From: Alphaproteobacteria bacterium
GTDB lineage: Bacteria; Myxococcota_A; UBA796; GCA-2862545
Direction: 5' to 3'
DNA: 64,000 nt
Assembly: GCA_020632955.1 (NCBI GenBank)
Contig: JACKEO010000023.1
Coordinates: 3,750 to 67,749, forward strand
Position numbers and translations under genes: made by a program. How positions within the stretch are numbered: position 1 is the first letter of the stretch; every line of letters begins with the position of its first letter. This document shows positions 15,714-23,759 of the stretch, piece after piece. Under the pieces are notes generated by a model. The model had not been told where the DNA came from. It saw nothing but the letters and a program-made list of their open reading frames with translations, and searched no databases.

Positions 15714-16816
15714 GCGTCTACCTCGACCACAACGCCACCTGGCCCGTGCTGCCCGAGGTGGCGGCGCTCGTGGGCCGCTGGCTGTCCGTGCCCGCGAACC
15801 CGTCGTCGGCGCACCGGGCCGGGCAGGCGGCGGCGTCGGCGGTGGAGGAGGCCCGCGCGCAGGTCGCGGCCCTGGTGGGGGCAGATCCGGCGGGCGTGGT
15901 CTTCACCTCGGGCGCCACCGAGGCCCTGCACCTCGGGCTGCGGGGGGCGCTGGCGCGCGGCGGCGGACTGGCGCTCACCACGGTGGAGCACCCTGCGGTG
16001 CATGCCGTGGCCGACGCCGTGGAGGCCGAGGGCCGGGCCGTGCACCGCCTGCCCGTCGACGCCGACGGGCGATGGGCCGGCGGGGCGCTGCCCGCGGGGG
16101 TGGGCGTGCTCGCCGTGCAGGCGGCCAACCACGAGACGGGGGTGCTGCAGGATCCCTCCGTCGTCCACGCCGCCGCCGACGCGGCCGGGGCGTGGCTGCT
16201 GGTGGACGCCGCCCAGGCGGCGGGCCGCGTGCCCGTGGTCGCCTCGCGCGCCGACGGCGTCGTGCTCTCGGCGCACAAGCTGGGCGGCCCCGTGGGGGTG
16301 GGCGCCCTGGTGCTGCGCGATCCGGGCCCGTTCCCCGCGCTGTTCGGCGGCACCCAGGAGCGCGGACGGCGGGGCGGCACCGTGCCCACGGCCCTGGTGG
16401 CGGGCATGGGCCTGGCAGCCGCCCTGGCGGCCCGGGAGCGCGAGGGGCGGGTCCGCACCTGGGCGGCGCGCCAGGAACGGCTGGAGGGCGCCCTGGTGGC
16501 CCTGGGGGGCCACGTTGTGGGTCGTGGCGTGCCTCGGCTCGCGAACACCACGCTGGTCACCTTCGACGGCCTGCGGGGCGACACGCTGGTGCAGGCCCTG
16601 GATCTGCGCGGGGTGCAGGCCAGCGCGGGGGCGGCCTGCGCCTCGGGCAGCCGGCTGCCGTCGCGCACGCTCCGGGCGCTGGGGCATCCGTGGCCCGAGG
16701 GGGCCCTGCGGCTGTCGCAGGGTCCGGGCACCACCGACGACGAGGTCGACCGCCTGCTCGCGGTGTTGCCCGAGGTGCTGCGGGGGGTGAGGGAAGCGGC
16801 AGCGTGGGAGGCCTGA
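15710..16816 (+). CDS. Cysteine desulfurase, NifS/IscS family
   Basis: PLP enzyme that frees sulfur from cysteine for Fe-S clusters or tRNA thiolation. 368 residues: YLDHNATWPVLPEV, NPSSAHRAGQAA, FTSGATEALHLGL, TVEHPAVHAV, AANHETGVLQ, VDAAQAAGRVP, the PLP lysine in SAHKLGGPVG, FGGTQERGRRGGT, and the mobile Cys loop ASAGAACASGS. It is somewhat short and lacks an IscU-like neighbour. It could supply sulfur to MnmA (same genome, 50796-51857), but that is inference. GTG overlaps the previous stop by 4 bp. Confidence 0.9.
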   Translation: MSVYLDHNATWPVLPEVAALVGRWLSVPANPSSAHRAGQAAASAVEEARAQVAALVGADPAGVVFTSGATEALHLGLRGALARGGGLALTTVEHPAVHAVADAVEAEGRAVHRLPVDADGRWAGGALPAGVGVLAVQAANHETGVLQDPSVVHAAADAAGAWLLVDAAQAAGRVPVVASRADGVVLSAHKLGGPVGVGALVLRDPGPFPALFGGTQERGRRGGTVPTALVAGMGLAAALAAREREGRVRTWAARQERLEGALVALGGHVVGRGVPRLANTTLVTFDGLRGDTLVQALDLRGVQASAGAACASGSRLPSRTLRALGHPWPEGALRLSQGPGTTDDEVDRLLAVLPEVLRGVREAAAWEA

Positions 16817-17268
16817 TGGCACGACTGGGTGGGGAGCTCGACGAGACCTGGCGCGTGGCGGCGCCGCTGGACGTGGTGCGGGCCCAGGTCCACGATCTCG
16901 AGCGCCACCGCACGGCCGTGGCCGAGGCCGAGCGCGTGGATCGCCCGGCCGACGACGTGCTGCGCTTCGTCCTCACCGAGCAGCGCCACGGTCCCTACGC
17001 CATCCAGCCCGACTACACCGTCCGCTACCGCGTCGACGGCGACGATCTGGCCTGGGAGACCCTCGAGGGGAACTTCGACAGCCGCGGGCGCGCGAGCCTG
17101 TCGGCCGCGGGCGGCGTCACCCTGGTGCGCTGGCAGCACGCCATCGGCTTCGACCTGCCGGTCCCCGGGCTCGTGGCGGCGGGCCTGCGTCCGGTGGTGA
17201 ACCGCCTGATGGTGCCGGGCATCCGGCGCTACGCCGACGGGGTGCTGCTCGGGCTCCCTCGGGCCTGA
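16816..17268 (+). CDS. SRPBCC/polyketide-cyclase-like small protein
   Basis: 150 residues. Starts ELDETWRVAAPLDVVRAQVHDLERH, a typical SRPBCC (START-like) opening helix after a first strand, followed by strands such as DYTVRYRVDGDDLAWETLEGNFDSRGRASLSAAGGVTLVRW and a long C-terminal helix (GLRPVVNRLMVPGIRRYADGVL). Such proteins bind hydrophobic ligands. The ATG shares one base with the cysteine desulfurase stop (TGATG), so it is the last gene of the long run from tsaE. Ligand unknown. Confidence 0.7.
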   Translation: MARLGGELDETWRVAAPLDVVRAQVHDLERHRTAVAEAERVDRPADDVLRFVLTEQRHGPYAIQPDYTVRYRVDGDDLAWETLEGNFDSRGRASLSAAGGVTLVRWQHAIGFDLPVPGLVAAGLRPVVNRLMVPGIRRYADGVLLGLPRA

Positions 17269-17279
17269 TCGGTCGGGCC

Positions 17280-17645
17280 TCACCGCAGGGCGCAGTCCAG
17301 CCAGGCGAGGAAGCGGGCCTGCTCGGCGGGGTCCGGTCCGCCCGCCGGCGGCATGAGCGGCGGCGTGGCCTGCAGCTGCTCGCGCACCGGGTCGGCCCAT
17401 CGGAGCAGGTCGTCCTCGGTCTCGAGGTCGACGGACTCGGGGGCGTCCTGGCGCAGCCGGGGTCCCAGCGCGCGGGCGTGGCAGGGGGCGCACCAGGTGC
17501 GCGCGAAGGGCCCGCCCACGGTCTGCCAGTCGAGCAGGGCGCAGGCATCGGGTGCCGTGTCGGCGGCGGTGGTGTCGTCGTCCGCGGCCCCGTCGCCCGC
17601 GGGCTGGCCGCAGCCGACCAGCGTGAGCATCAGCAGCCGCCTCAC
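17280..17645 (-). CDS. Small lipoprotein with c-type heme motif
   Basis: 121 residues. MRRLLMLTLVGC is a short lipoprotein signal with Cys12. A Asp/Thr/Ala-rich spacer follows (DGAADDDTTAADTAPDA), then a compact domain with a CxxCH heme-attachment site in FARTWCAPCHARALG and a possible distal Met in LMPPAGGPDPAEQARFLAWL. This fits a minimal mono-heme cytochrome c anchored in the envelope. It overlaps the DUF1501 gene by 4 bp and is last in the four-gene secreted operon. Electron transfer partner unknown; the heme assignment rests on the motif alone. Confidence 0.7.
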   Translation of the reverse strand: MRRLLMLTLVGCGQPAGDGAADDDTTAADTAPDACALLDWQTVGGPFARTWCAPCHARALGPRLRQDAPESVDLETEDDLLRWADPVREQLQATPPLMPPAGGPDPAEQARFLAWLDCALR

Positions 17646-18940
17646 GCCGTGAGTCCCCCGAGCGGCGTGAGCCCCCCGAACCAGCGGCCGGGGTCGGCGT
17701 CGAGCAGCGACAGCAGGCCTGCCGCCAGGTGGTCGTAGCGGAGCACCGTGCCCGAGGGGGAGGGCAGGCCGGTGCGCAGGTCGACGGGCACGGCGTCCAG
17801 CCGGGCGTCCGTGCCGCCGAGCACCCGTCCGCCGGCCAGCCCGCCCCCGAGCAGCAGGGCGCTGGTGACCGGCCAGTGGTCCTTGCCGCCCGCCTCGTTG
17901 CGGCGCGGCGTGCGCGTCATCTCGGAGAGCACCACCACGGTGGTGCGGTCGAGGCGGCCCTCCTGCTGCAGGCGGGCCATCAGCGCGTCGAGCCCGGCGA
18001 AGAGGTCCTCGTGGAGCGCGTGCTGCTCCGCGTTGTCGTCGTGGGTGTCCCAGGAGGCGCCGGAGTCCACGAGCACCGTGCGCGACAGGCCCCCCTGCAG
18101 CAGGTCGGCGGCGAGGCCGAGGCGGGCTGCCAGCGAGCTGCCCGCGGAGGCGAGGGACTGGGCGAGGGTGGGGCCCGCCTCCCGGAGCTGGCTCGCGCGC
18201 GTGCGGGCGATGGCGGCGTCATCGAGACGCCAGGTGGCGCCGGCGCCGGCTGCACGCCGGACCTCCTGGCGCGCCGCCCGATCCGCCAGCCACGCGTCGA
18301 TCGCGGGACGGTCCTGCGCGTGGGCCACGTAGCGGGGGTAGGGCGTGCCGTCGGGCCCGAACAGCGCCTGGCTGCGGTCGAGCAGGAAGCGGAGCTGGTT
18401 GCGGGCCCCCGACTGGCCGGTGAGCGCCGCGAGCTCGCCCGTGTAGCCGGCGCCCGCGAGGTCCATGTAGGGCAGGGGGACGCTGCCTGCGCGGGCCGCC
18501 CCCACCATGGCCGCCACGTCGGGGCGTCCGTCGGAGGGGGTGCCGGTGAGCACCCGGGCGCGGCAGGCGTCGTGGGAGATCGAGCCCACCCAGAGCCCGC
18601 GCACCAGCACCGCGCGGTGGGCCCAGCGGGCGAAGAAGTCGCCGGTGACGGGTCGCTTGTGGGCGTTGGTGCCCACCACCAGCTCGCCGAAGGTGGAGGT
18701 GGCCTCCACGTCCTCGGGCTCGCTCGCCTCCTCGTCCAGCTCGGGGCCGTCCACGAAGGGCGAGCCGGGCTTGGGGTCGAGCACGTAGCTCACGTCCCAG
18801 CCGCCGTTCGCGAGCACCACCACGAGGTCCTGGTCGGCGCCGGCTGCGTGGGCCCGCGCGGTCCACAGGCCGCCGAGACCCAGGCCGCCCATCGCGCCGA
18901 GGCCGCCCAGCAGGGCACGCCGGGTGGGGTGCAGGGCCAT
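17642..18940 (-). CDS. DUF1501 family secreted protein (Tat-like signal)
   Basis: 432 residues. N-terminus HPTRRALLGGLGAMGGLGLGG with twin Arg suggests Tat export, then a cleavage region ending AHA. DUF1501 features: ANGGWDVSYVLDPK, VTGTPSDGRPD-like mid region, VDSGASWDTHDDN, LDALMARLQQEGRLDRTTVVVLSEMTRTPRRN, GGKDHWPVTSALLLGGGLAGGRVLGGTD. DUF1501 belongs to the alkaline-phosphatase-like superfamily; substrates are unknown. In planctomycetes and myxobacteria such proteins are usually next to DUF1549/DUF1553- or DUF1588-type heme proteins, as here. It shares one base with the upstream gene and overlaps the downstream one by 4. Confidence 0.85.
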   Translation of the reverse strand: MALHPTRRALLGGLGAMGGLGLGGLWTARAHAAGADQDLVVVLANGGWDVSYVLDPKPGSPFVDGPELDEEASEPEDVEATSTFGELVVGTNAHKRPVTGDFFARWAHRAVLVRGLWVGSISHDACRARVLTGTPSDGRPDVAAMVGAARAGSVPLPYMDLAGAGYTGELAALTGQSGARNQLRFLLDRSQALFGPDGTPYPRYVAHAQDRPAIDAWLADRAARQEVRRAAGAGATWRLDDAAIARTRASQLREAGPTLAQSLASAGSSLAARLGLAADLLQGGLSRTVLVDSGASWDTHDDNAEQHALHEDLFAGLDALMARLQQEGRLDRTTVVVLSEMTRTPRRNEAGGKDHWPVTSALLLGGGLAGGRVLGGTDARLDAVPVDLRTGLPSPSGTVLRYDHLAAGLLSLLDADPGRWFGGLTPLGGLTA

Positions 18941-20691
18941 CAGTGGATCCCCAGCCGCGGCGCCTGGAGCAGGGCCGAGAGCGTGGCACGCCAGGCCACG
19001 CGGGTGTCGCCGGTGCGCGCACGCACGGTGGACCACAGCGTCCAGGTGGCGTCGATGGCCTCGTCGTCGGGGGGCACCACCTCGGCCAGCACGCCGGCGT
19101 GCAGCTCCACCAGCTGGGCGCGCACGGTGGCCTCGTCCTCCGTGGCGCGATCCACCAGGCCCAGCAGCGCGCCGTCGACCTGGGCCAGGTCCCGGGCGAC
19201 GACGTGGGCGGCGGCCTCCTCGGCGAGGGCCTCCGCGAAGAGGAGCTTGAGCGGGGTGGGGGTGTGGGTGGGCGACAGCACCCGGGCGCCGTCGGTGCCG
19301 CCGGTGATCGCCCGGAAGCCGAAGGTGGCGTCGGTGGCCACGTCGGTGATGCCCTGGCAGAACAGGTCGAGTCCGGGCAGCCGGCAGCGGAACAGGTCCA
19401 CGTCCACCTCGAAGGCGAAGCCGGTGAGCTGGGCGATGGTGGCCGCGTGCTGCCACGGGCGCACCACGAGCGGACCGGGGATGCGGTCCGCCACCTCGGG
19501 TCGCGACGCGTCGAGCGCGCGGAAGTCGGGGTGCAGGGCCACCGCGCGCACCAGCGCCCTGTAGTCGAGACCGCTCGCCTCGAAGTCCTGCTGCAGCGGG
19601 GCCACCACCTCGAAGGGGACCTCGTCGAGCGGGACCTGGGCGGCGTACGACCAGAGCCGCTGCACGGCGCAGCGCGCGAAGCGGGGATCGGCCGCGAGGG
19701 CCGCGCCCACGTCCCCGAGGGTGGCGCTGGCCTGGCCGTAGTAGCCAGGACCCCGCAGCTGCAGCAGCTTGCGCCCCAGCTCGTAGGCCGGTCGCACGGG
19801 GTTGAAGGGGTAGCAGAGCTCCAGGAAGGGCTGGCGACAGCCGCCCAGGTAGGCCACGCCCACCGCGGCCGGCGTGTACTCGGGGTGCACGGTCCACAGG
19901 TGCGCCGCCAGCGGGTCGAGGGCCTGGTGGCAGCCCACGCACTCGGGGCGGTGGTCGAGGGCCTCCGCCACCGCGTCCTCGTCCGCCAGATCCACGTCGC
20001 CGGTGATCGGCACGTCGCGGCCGAGGAAGCTCTCGCACAGCAGCGCGTCGGCCACGAGCTCGGCGCGGCCGCGGTGGTGGTTGCTGCCCGCGGAGCGGTG
20101 GCGGGCCCAGAGGGCGTTCGTGGACAGGATGCCCGCGGCGGGGCGGCCGTCGGTCCAGCCCACCACCTGCACGTCGGGCCCCTGGGGGTCGTAGGTGTGG
20201 TGGGACCAGATCTGGGCGGCGCGACGGTCGAGGACGGTGCGGTCGCTCGTCACGATGGCGCTGTACGGCTGGCCCGAGGTCACCACGTGCTCGATGAGGG
20301 CCAGCGGCTCCTCCGCCAGCGCGGCGCCCATCTGCTGCAGCGTGGCCTTCGCGACCGGGCCGGCCGGCGGGTAGACGAGATCGATGGACCGCATGTGCAG
20401 GGCGTCGTCGTGCACCGCCCGCACGGTGCGGCCGAAGCCGGGCTCCTGGAGCCAGCGGTCCACCAGGGCGGGAAGGCGGTCCGGATCGGCCCGCACGGCG
20501 CGGATCTCCTGCACGCTCGGACGCACGCCGCGCACCAGCACCGAGGCGCGCACCGCCTGGTCCTCGATGGGCAGGTAGGTGCGGGGGTCGACCGCGTCGG
20601 CGAGCGAGGCGTCGGGCCCGGTGTCGGCGGAGGGCTCCCCGTCGGGTGGCGCGCAGGCGAGCAGCGTCAGCAGCAGCGCCGGTGCCCGCAT
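18940..20691 (-). CDS. Lipoprotein with DUF1549/DUF1592/DUF1588-like regions and a CxxCH motif
   Basis: 583 residues. Lipoprotein signal MRAPALLLTLLAC, then an acidic Asp/Thr-rich spacer. The part RPSVQEIRAVRADPDRLPALVDRWLQEPGFGRTV resembles DUF1549. AAGILSTNALWARHRSAGSNHHRGRAELVADALLCE resembles the GLLT...RG..V...LLC segment of DUF1592 proteins. PECVGCHQALDPLAAHLW is the DUF1588-type CxxCH...DP motif, and LAADPRFARCAVQRLW followed by SGLDYRALVRAVALHPDFRA resembles DUF1585. This is an unusual mixture of the planctomycete-type and myxobacterial-type families. It is the natural partner of the adjacent DUF1501 gene. Possibly heme-binding; substrate unknown. Confidence 0.7.
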   Translation of the reverse strand: MRAPALLLTLLACAPPDGEPSADTGPDASLADAVDPRTYLPIEDQAVRASVLVRGVRPSVQEIRAVRADPDRLPALVDRWLQEPGFGRTVRAVHDDALHMRSIDLVYPPAGPVAKATLQQMGAALAEEPLALIEHVVTSGQPYSAIVTSDRTVLDRRAAQIWSHHTYDPQGPDVQVVGWTDGRPAAGILSTNALWARHRSAGSNHHRGRAELVADALLCESFLGRDVPITGDVDLADEDAVAEALDHRPECVGCHQALDPLAAHLWTVHPEYTPAAVGVAYLGGCRQPFLELCYPFNPVRPAYELGRKLLQLRGPGYYGQASATLGDVGAALAADPRFARCAVQRLWSYAAQVPLDEVPFEVVAPLQQDFEASGLDYRALVRAVALHPDFRALDASRPEVADRIPGPLVVRPWQHAATIAQLTGFAFEVDVDLFRCRLPGLDLFCQGITDVATDATFGFRAITGGTDGARVLSPTHTPTPLKLLFAEALAEEAAAHVVARDLAQVDGALLGLVDRATEDEATVRAQLVELHAGVLAEVVPPDDEAIDATWTLWSTVRARTGDTRVAWRATLSALLQAPRLGIH

Positions 20692-20709
20692 CGTCGACCT
20701 CCCGTGGGG

Positions 20710-20715
20710 ATCCTA
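20710..20715 (-). promoter_or_regulatory. Possible -10 element upstream of the DUF1588-like gene
   Basis: TAGGAT read on the minus strand, 24 nt before the start at 20691; its TAG is also the stop codon of the preceding hydrolase gene, so it may be coincidental and the four genes may share one transcript. Confidence 0.25.
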
Positions 20716-21741
20716 CTTCACGAGCCCCGAGGACCGCAGGGCCTCGTGGGGCGCGCAGCCCTTGGCCCAGTACTGCACGCCGTCAGGGTCGACGCCGGCG
20801 AAGACCATCGCGAACGACGTGGCGAGGGCGGAGATGGCGCGCTTGCGCGTGGCGTCGTCGAAGCCGCCGCCCTGGCCGGGGAGCTGCAGCCCGCAGGTGG
20901 TGTTGCAGACCCAGTCGGAGGGGTTCTCGAAGTCGCAGTGGTTGGCGCTGGGGATGCGCAGCACGCCCCCCCGGGGGGCCGCGCCGTACACCGCGATGCC
21001 GTTGGCGTTGGAGTTGCAGGCGGTGGAGCGGCCGTGGATGCCCCACACGGGCACGTCGGTGAGGGCGGGGGCCGTCTTCTTGCCGAGGTTGGCGTTGTCG
21101 ACGAGGTCGAGCCCCAGCACGCCGGCCGTGGCCGTGGACGTGGCGCCCGCCACCACCGAGGCCAGGCCCCCCGCCGAGTGGCCGAGGAACAGCACGGGAC
21201 GGCCCGGCGCCACCTCGTCGACCAGGCCCGCGAGGTCCTTGCCGTTGCGCTCGTGGTCGGTGTCGAGGATGGTGGCGTGGCAGAGGCTGGGCACCCACAC
21301 CTCGAAGCCCCACGACGCCAGGTGCTCCGCCCAGCCGATCATCTGGTCGGCGGCGCGCTGGAAGCCGTGCGAGAGCACGATGGCGGTGGGGTGGGGGGTG
21401 GCGTTCTTCGGACGCAGGCGTCGCCACTCCATGGTGCACGACCCTACCGGGGAGCTGCCGTTCGCACGCTCGACCGCGAGGCTGCCGGCCTTGGTGAGAT
21501 CCGGGATGCTGCCGTCGCCGCCTGCGGGGTTGCAGGGGTCGGCCCCGAGTCCAGAGTCGATGCCGGGGGCCGTGTCGAGCACGGCGGTCTCCCCGTCGGT
21601 GTCGGCCGGGCTGTCGACCGGATCCGTGTCGACCGAGGAGGCGTCGGTGTCGGGGGCGTCCTTGTCGAGCCCCTCCACCGTGAGCGCGCCGGCCTCGCAG
21701 GCGGCCAGACCCAGCAGCAGCGACAGCGACAGACGGCGCAC
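20713..21741 (-). CDS. Secreted alpha/beta hydrolase lipoprotein
   Basis: 342 residues. Signal VRRLSLSLLLGLAAC with lipobox Cys, then a 45-residue Asp/Thr/Ser spacer (for example DKDAPDTDASSVDTDPVDSP). The catalytic domain shows the oxyanion strand HPTAIVLSHGFQRAADQ, the nucleophile elbow LFLGHSAGGLASVV (Ser in GHSAG), GLDLVDNANLG, and a late catalytic His in IPSANHCDFENPSDWVC. This resembles chlorophyllase/PET-hydrolase-like or dienelactone-hydrolase-type esterases; several paired cysteines suggest disulfides. AAGGAGG precedes the GTG start. It is 21 bp upstream of the DUF1588-like gene and probably in the same operon. Substrate unknown. Confidence 0.8.
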   Translation of the reverse strand: MRRLSLSLLLGLAACEAGALTVEGLDKDAPDTDASSVDTDPVDSPADTDGETAVLDTAPGIDSGLGADPCNPAGGDGSIPDLTKAGSLAVERANGSSPVGSCTMEWRRLRPKNATPHPTAIVLSHGFQRAADQMIGWAEHLASWGFEVWVPSLCHATILDTDHERNGKDLAGLVDEVAPGRPVLFLGHSAGGLASVVAGATSTATAGVLGLDLVDNANLGKKTAPALTDVPVWGIHGRSTACNSNANGIAVYGAAPRGGVLRIPSANHCDFENPSDWVCNTTCGLQLPGQGGGFDDATRKRAISALATSFAMVFAGVDPDGVQYWAKGCAPHEALRSSGLVK

Positions 21742-21764
21742 GCGACCTCCTTGCAGCGGTGCAG

Positions 21765-21770
21765 AGCATA
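21765..21770 (-). promoter_or_regulatory. Putative -10 element for the secreted-protein operon
   Basis: TATGCT on the minus strand, 29 nt upstream of the GTG of the hydrolase gene; a close fit to TAnnnT at the same distance as the TAGnnn motifs elsewhere in the window. Confidence 0.4.
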
Positions 21771-21791
21771 GCCGCGCCGGAACCGGTCCGC

Positions 21792-22469
21792 TCAGTCCGA
21801 CGAGGCCCATGCCGCGCGGATCTCCGTCCACCGTGCGGCCAGCCGCGTCGCGGCGGTGGGGTCCAGCGCATCCAGCCACCGGCCGCCGTGGCGGATCACG
21901 GCGTCGGCGGTGGGGACGTCGCCGTCGGCGTGCACCGCCTCGGCCAGCAGGAGGGTGGCCGCCGCCAGCGCCTCGGCGTCGCCCGCGCGGCGCGCCACGT
22001 CCTGGGCGGTGCGGGCCAGGTCGAGGGTGTCGGCGAGGTGACCCAGGTGGCGGCGCAGCCCGGTGAGCGCCACGAGCAGGGCCGGCGGATCCGCGGGCTC
22101 GGGCCGGGCCAGCGCGGCGCACACGAGCGACACCGCCAGCTCCACGTCGTCCTGCACGTCGAGCGCGCCCCGCGCCTGGTGCACGGCGACGGCGAGGGGG
22201 CGCCAGGCCGCTGCAGCCGGATCGTCGGCGAGCACGGCCTCGGCGAACGGGCGGGCCACGTCCTCCACGGCCGTGGAGGGCAGGGCGGTCTGCCGGGTGG
22301 CGTCCCGCAGCGCGAGGTGCACCCGGAGGGGGTCGCCCAGGTGGGCCGCCGCGAGGGCCCGCAGCCACGCCACGGCCGCGCCCCGCTGGCCCGCAAGCTC
22401 CGCCAGGCTGGCGTCGGCGTCGCCTGCGGCGAGGGCCTCGCGGGCGCGGTGGAGGTGGTCGTCGGTCAC
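21792..22469 (-). CDS. Helical repeat (TPR-like) protein, function unknown
   Basis: 225 residues, almost entirely Ala/Leu/Arg-rich helices: LHRAREALAAGDADASLAELAGQRGAAVAWLRALAAAHLGD, then LVALTGLRRHLGHLADTLDLARTAQDVARRAGDAEALAAATLLLAEAVHADGD. This is the look of tetratricopeptide repeats, although strict TPR consensus positions are only partly kept. No signal or membrane segment, so probably cytosolic. GTG at 22469 was chosen; the longer open frame upstream is antisense to btaA. A TAGACC motif lies 26 nt before the start, divergent from btaA. Confidence 0.6.
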   Translation of the reverse strand: MTDDHLHRAREALAAGDADASLAELAGQRGAAVAWLRALAAAHLGDPLRVHLALRDATRQTALPSTAVEDVARPFAEAVLADDPAAAAWRPLAVAVHQARGALDVQDDVELAVSLVCAALARPEPADPPALLVALTGLRRHLGHLADTLDLARTAQDVARRAGDAEALAAATLLLAEAVHADGDVPTADAVIRHGGRWLDALDPTAATRLAARWTEIRAAWASSD

Positions 22470-22489
22470 GGGACCCTCGGGAGCGGGAG

Positions 22490-22495
22490 GGTCTA
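22490..22495 (-). promoter_or_regulatory. Putative -10 element for the helical protein gene
   Basis: TAGACC on the minus strand, 26 nt upstream of the GTG at 22469, same motif and spacing as other first genes here. Confidence 0.4.
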
Positions 22496-22610
22496 TCCGG
22501 TGGGGCGGATCGCGCGGGGATCCCGTCGCCACGGGGGCCGTCACAGGGCGTCGCACACGTGCTGCGGCACCGGCACCGGACCGTGCCGTGGCGCCACCGG
22601 GGCCGGCGAT

Positions 22611-22616
22611 AGCTCG
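22611..22616 (+). promoter_or_regulatory. Putative -10 element for btaA
   Basis: TAGCTC, 27 nt upstream of the btaA ATG, facing away from the TAGACC of the divergent gene. Confidence 0.4.
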
Positions 22617-22637
22617 CGGCCAGGATCGGGAGGAGCC

Positions 22638-23759
22638 ATGGCCGTGCGGGATCGGGCGTTCCAGCGGGTGTTCGCGAGCACCTTCGTCTACAACCTGCTG
22701 TTCGAGGACGCGGAGGTGGACGAGCGCCACCTCGGCGTGGACGAGGACAGCACGGTGCTCGGCATCTCGGGTGCGGGCTGCGGCCTGGCGGGCATGGTGT
22801 CGCGGCGGCCCCGCAGCATCGACGCCGTGGACATCAACCCCCACCACCTGGCGCTGGCCGCGCTGAAGGTCGAGGCCGCGCGCAGGGTGCAGACCTACGA
22901 CACCTTCTACGACCTGCTGGGGCGCGGCTGGAGTCCCGAGCCCGAGCGCGTGGTGCGCGACGTGGTGCAGGGGCTGCCCCGTGCCCACCAGCGCTACTGG
23001 CGCACCCACCACGTGCGCTTCCGGCGCAGCCTCTACCACACCGGGCTGACGGCAAAGATGCTGGCGGCGGTCCGCCAGCGGGCGGGCCTGTCGGCCGACT
23101 GGGTCCGCGAGGTCTCGCCCCTGCCCGAGGCCGACCGGGTGCGGGCCGTCGAGGACAAGCTCCAGCCCCTGCGCGCCAGCCTGCCCGCCCGGTGCGTGCT
23201 CCAGTCCCCCCTGCAGCTGCTCGCCCTGGGCATCAACTTCGCGCAGCGCGACACCCTCGTCGACACCGAGCGCCAGCAGATGGTGGACTACTTCGTGACC
23301 CACCTGTCGCGGCTGGCGCGCACCCACGTGCCCACGAACTGGTTCGCCTGGTTCGGCGCCGCCGGGCAGTTCAACCACGCCGAGCCCGACGGGGTGCCGC
23401 CCTACCTGCGTCGCACCCGGTGGGAGACGAGCGTGGGGGCGCCGACGCGCCTGGGCCTGCACAACCGCAACCTCTTCGACGTGCTCGGCGAGGCGGGTCC
23501 GCGCACCTGGTCGCACTACACGCTGTGCGACGCGGTGGACTGGATGCCGCCCGAGGTGCAGCGGCGGCTCTTCGAGGAGATCCGTCGCACCGCCCGCGAC
23601 GGTGCCGTGGTGCTCTTCCGGTCGGTGGGCGAGGTGGACCTCGTGGCGCAGGCCGGCATGTCGCGCTGGTTCGAGCGCCTGCCCGGCACCGAGGGCGCCG
23701 CGGCCGAGGACCGCTCCTGCCAGTACCGGCAGGTGGCCTTCTTCCGGGTGACCGCGTGA
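22638..23759 (+). CDS. btaA: S-adenosylmethionine:diacylglycerol 3-amino-3-carboxypropyl transferase
   Basis: First enzyme of betaine lipid (DGTS) synthesis: moves the 3-amino-3-carboxypropyl group of SAM to diacylglycerol. 373 residues of the DUF3419/BtaA family: FVYNLLFEDAEVDERHLGV, the SAM-site-like VLGISGAGCGLAGM followed by IDAVDINPHHLALAALK, a mid part RYWRTHHVRFRRSLYHTGL, the family-typical LGINFAQRDTL, and late HYTLCDAVDWMPPEVQRRLFEEI and VLFRSVGEVD. GGGAGGAG lies just before the ATG. It is followed, with a 4-bp overlap, by the N-methyltransferase btaB, which strongly supports the assignment. Confidence 0.88.
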   Translation: MAVRDRAFQRVFASTFVYNLLFEDAEVDERHLGVDEDSTVLGISGAGCGLAGMVSRRPRSIDAVDINPHHLALAALKVEAARRVQTYDTFYDLLGRGWSPEPERVVRDVVQGLPRAHQRYWRTHHVRFRRSLYHTGLTAKMLAAVRQRAGLSADWVREVSPLPEADRVRAVEDKLQPLRASLPARCVLQSPLQLLALGINFAQRDTLVDTERQQMVDYFVTHLSRLARTHVPTNWFAWFGAAGQFNHAEPDGVPPYLRRTRWETSVGAPTRLGLHNRNLFDVLGEAGPRTWSHYTLCDAVDWMPPEVQRRLFEEIRRTARDGAVVLFRSVGEVDLVAQAGMSRWFERLPGTEGAAAEDRSCQYRQVAFFRVTA

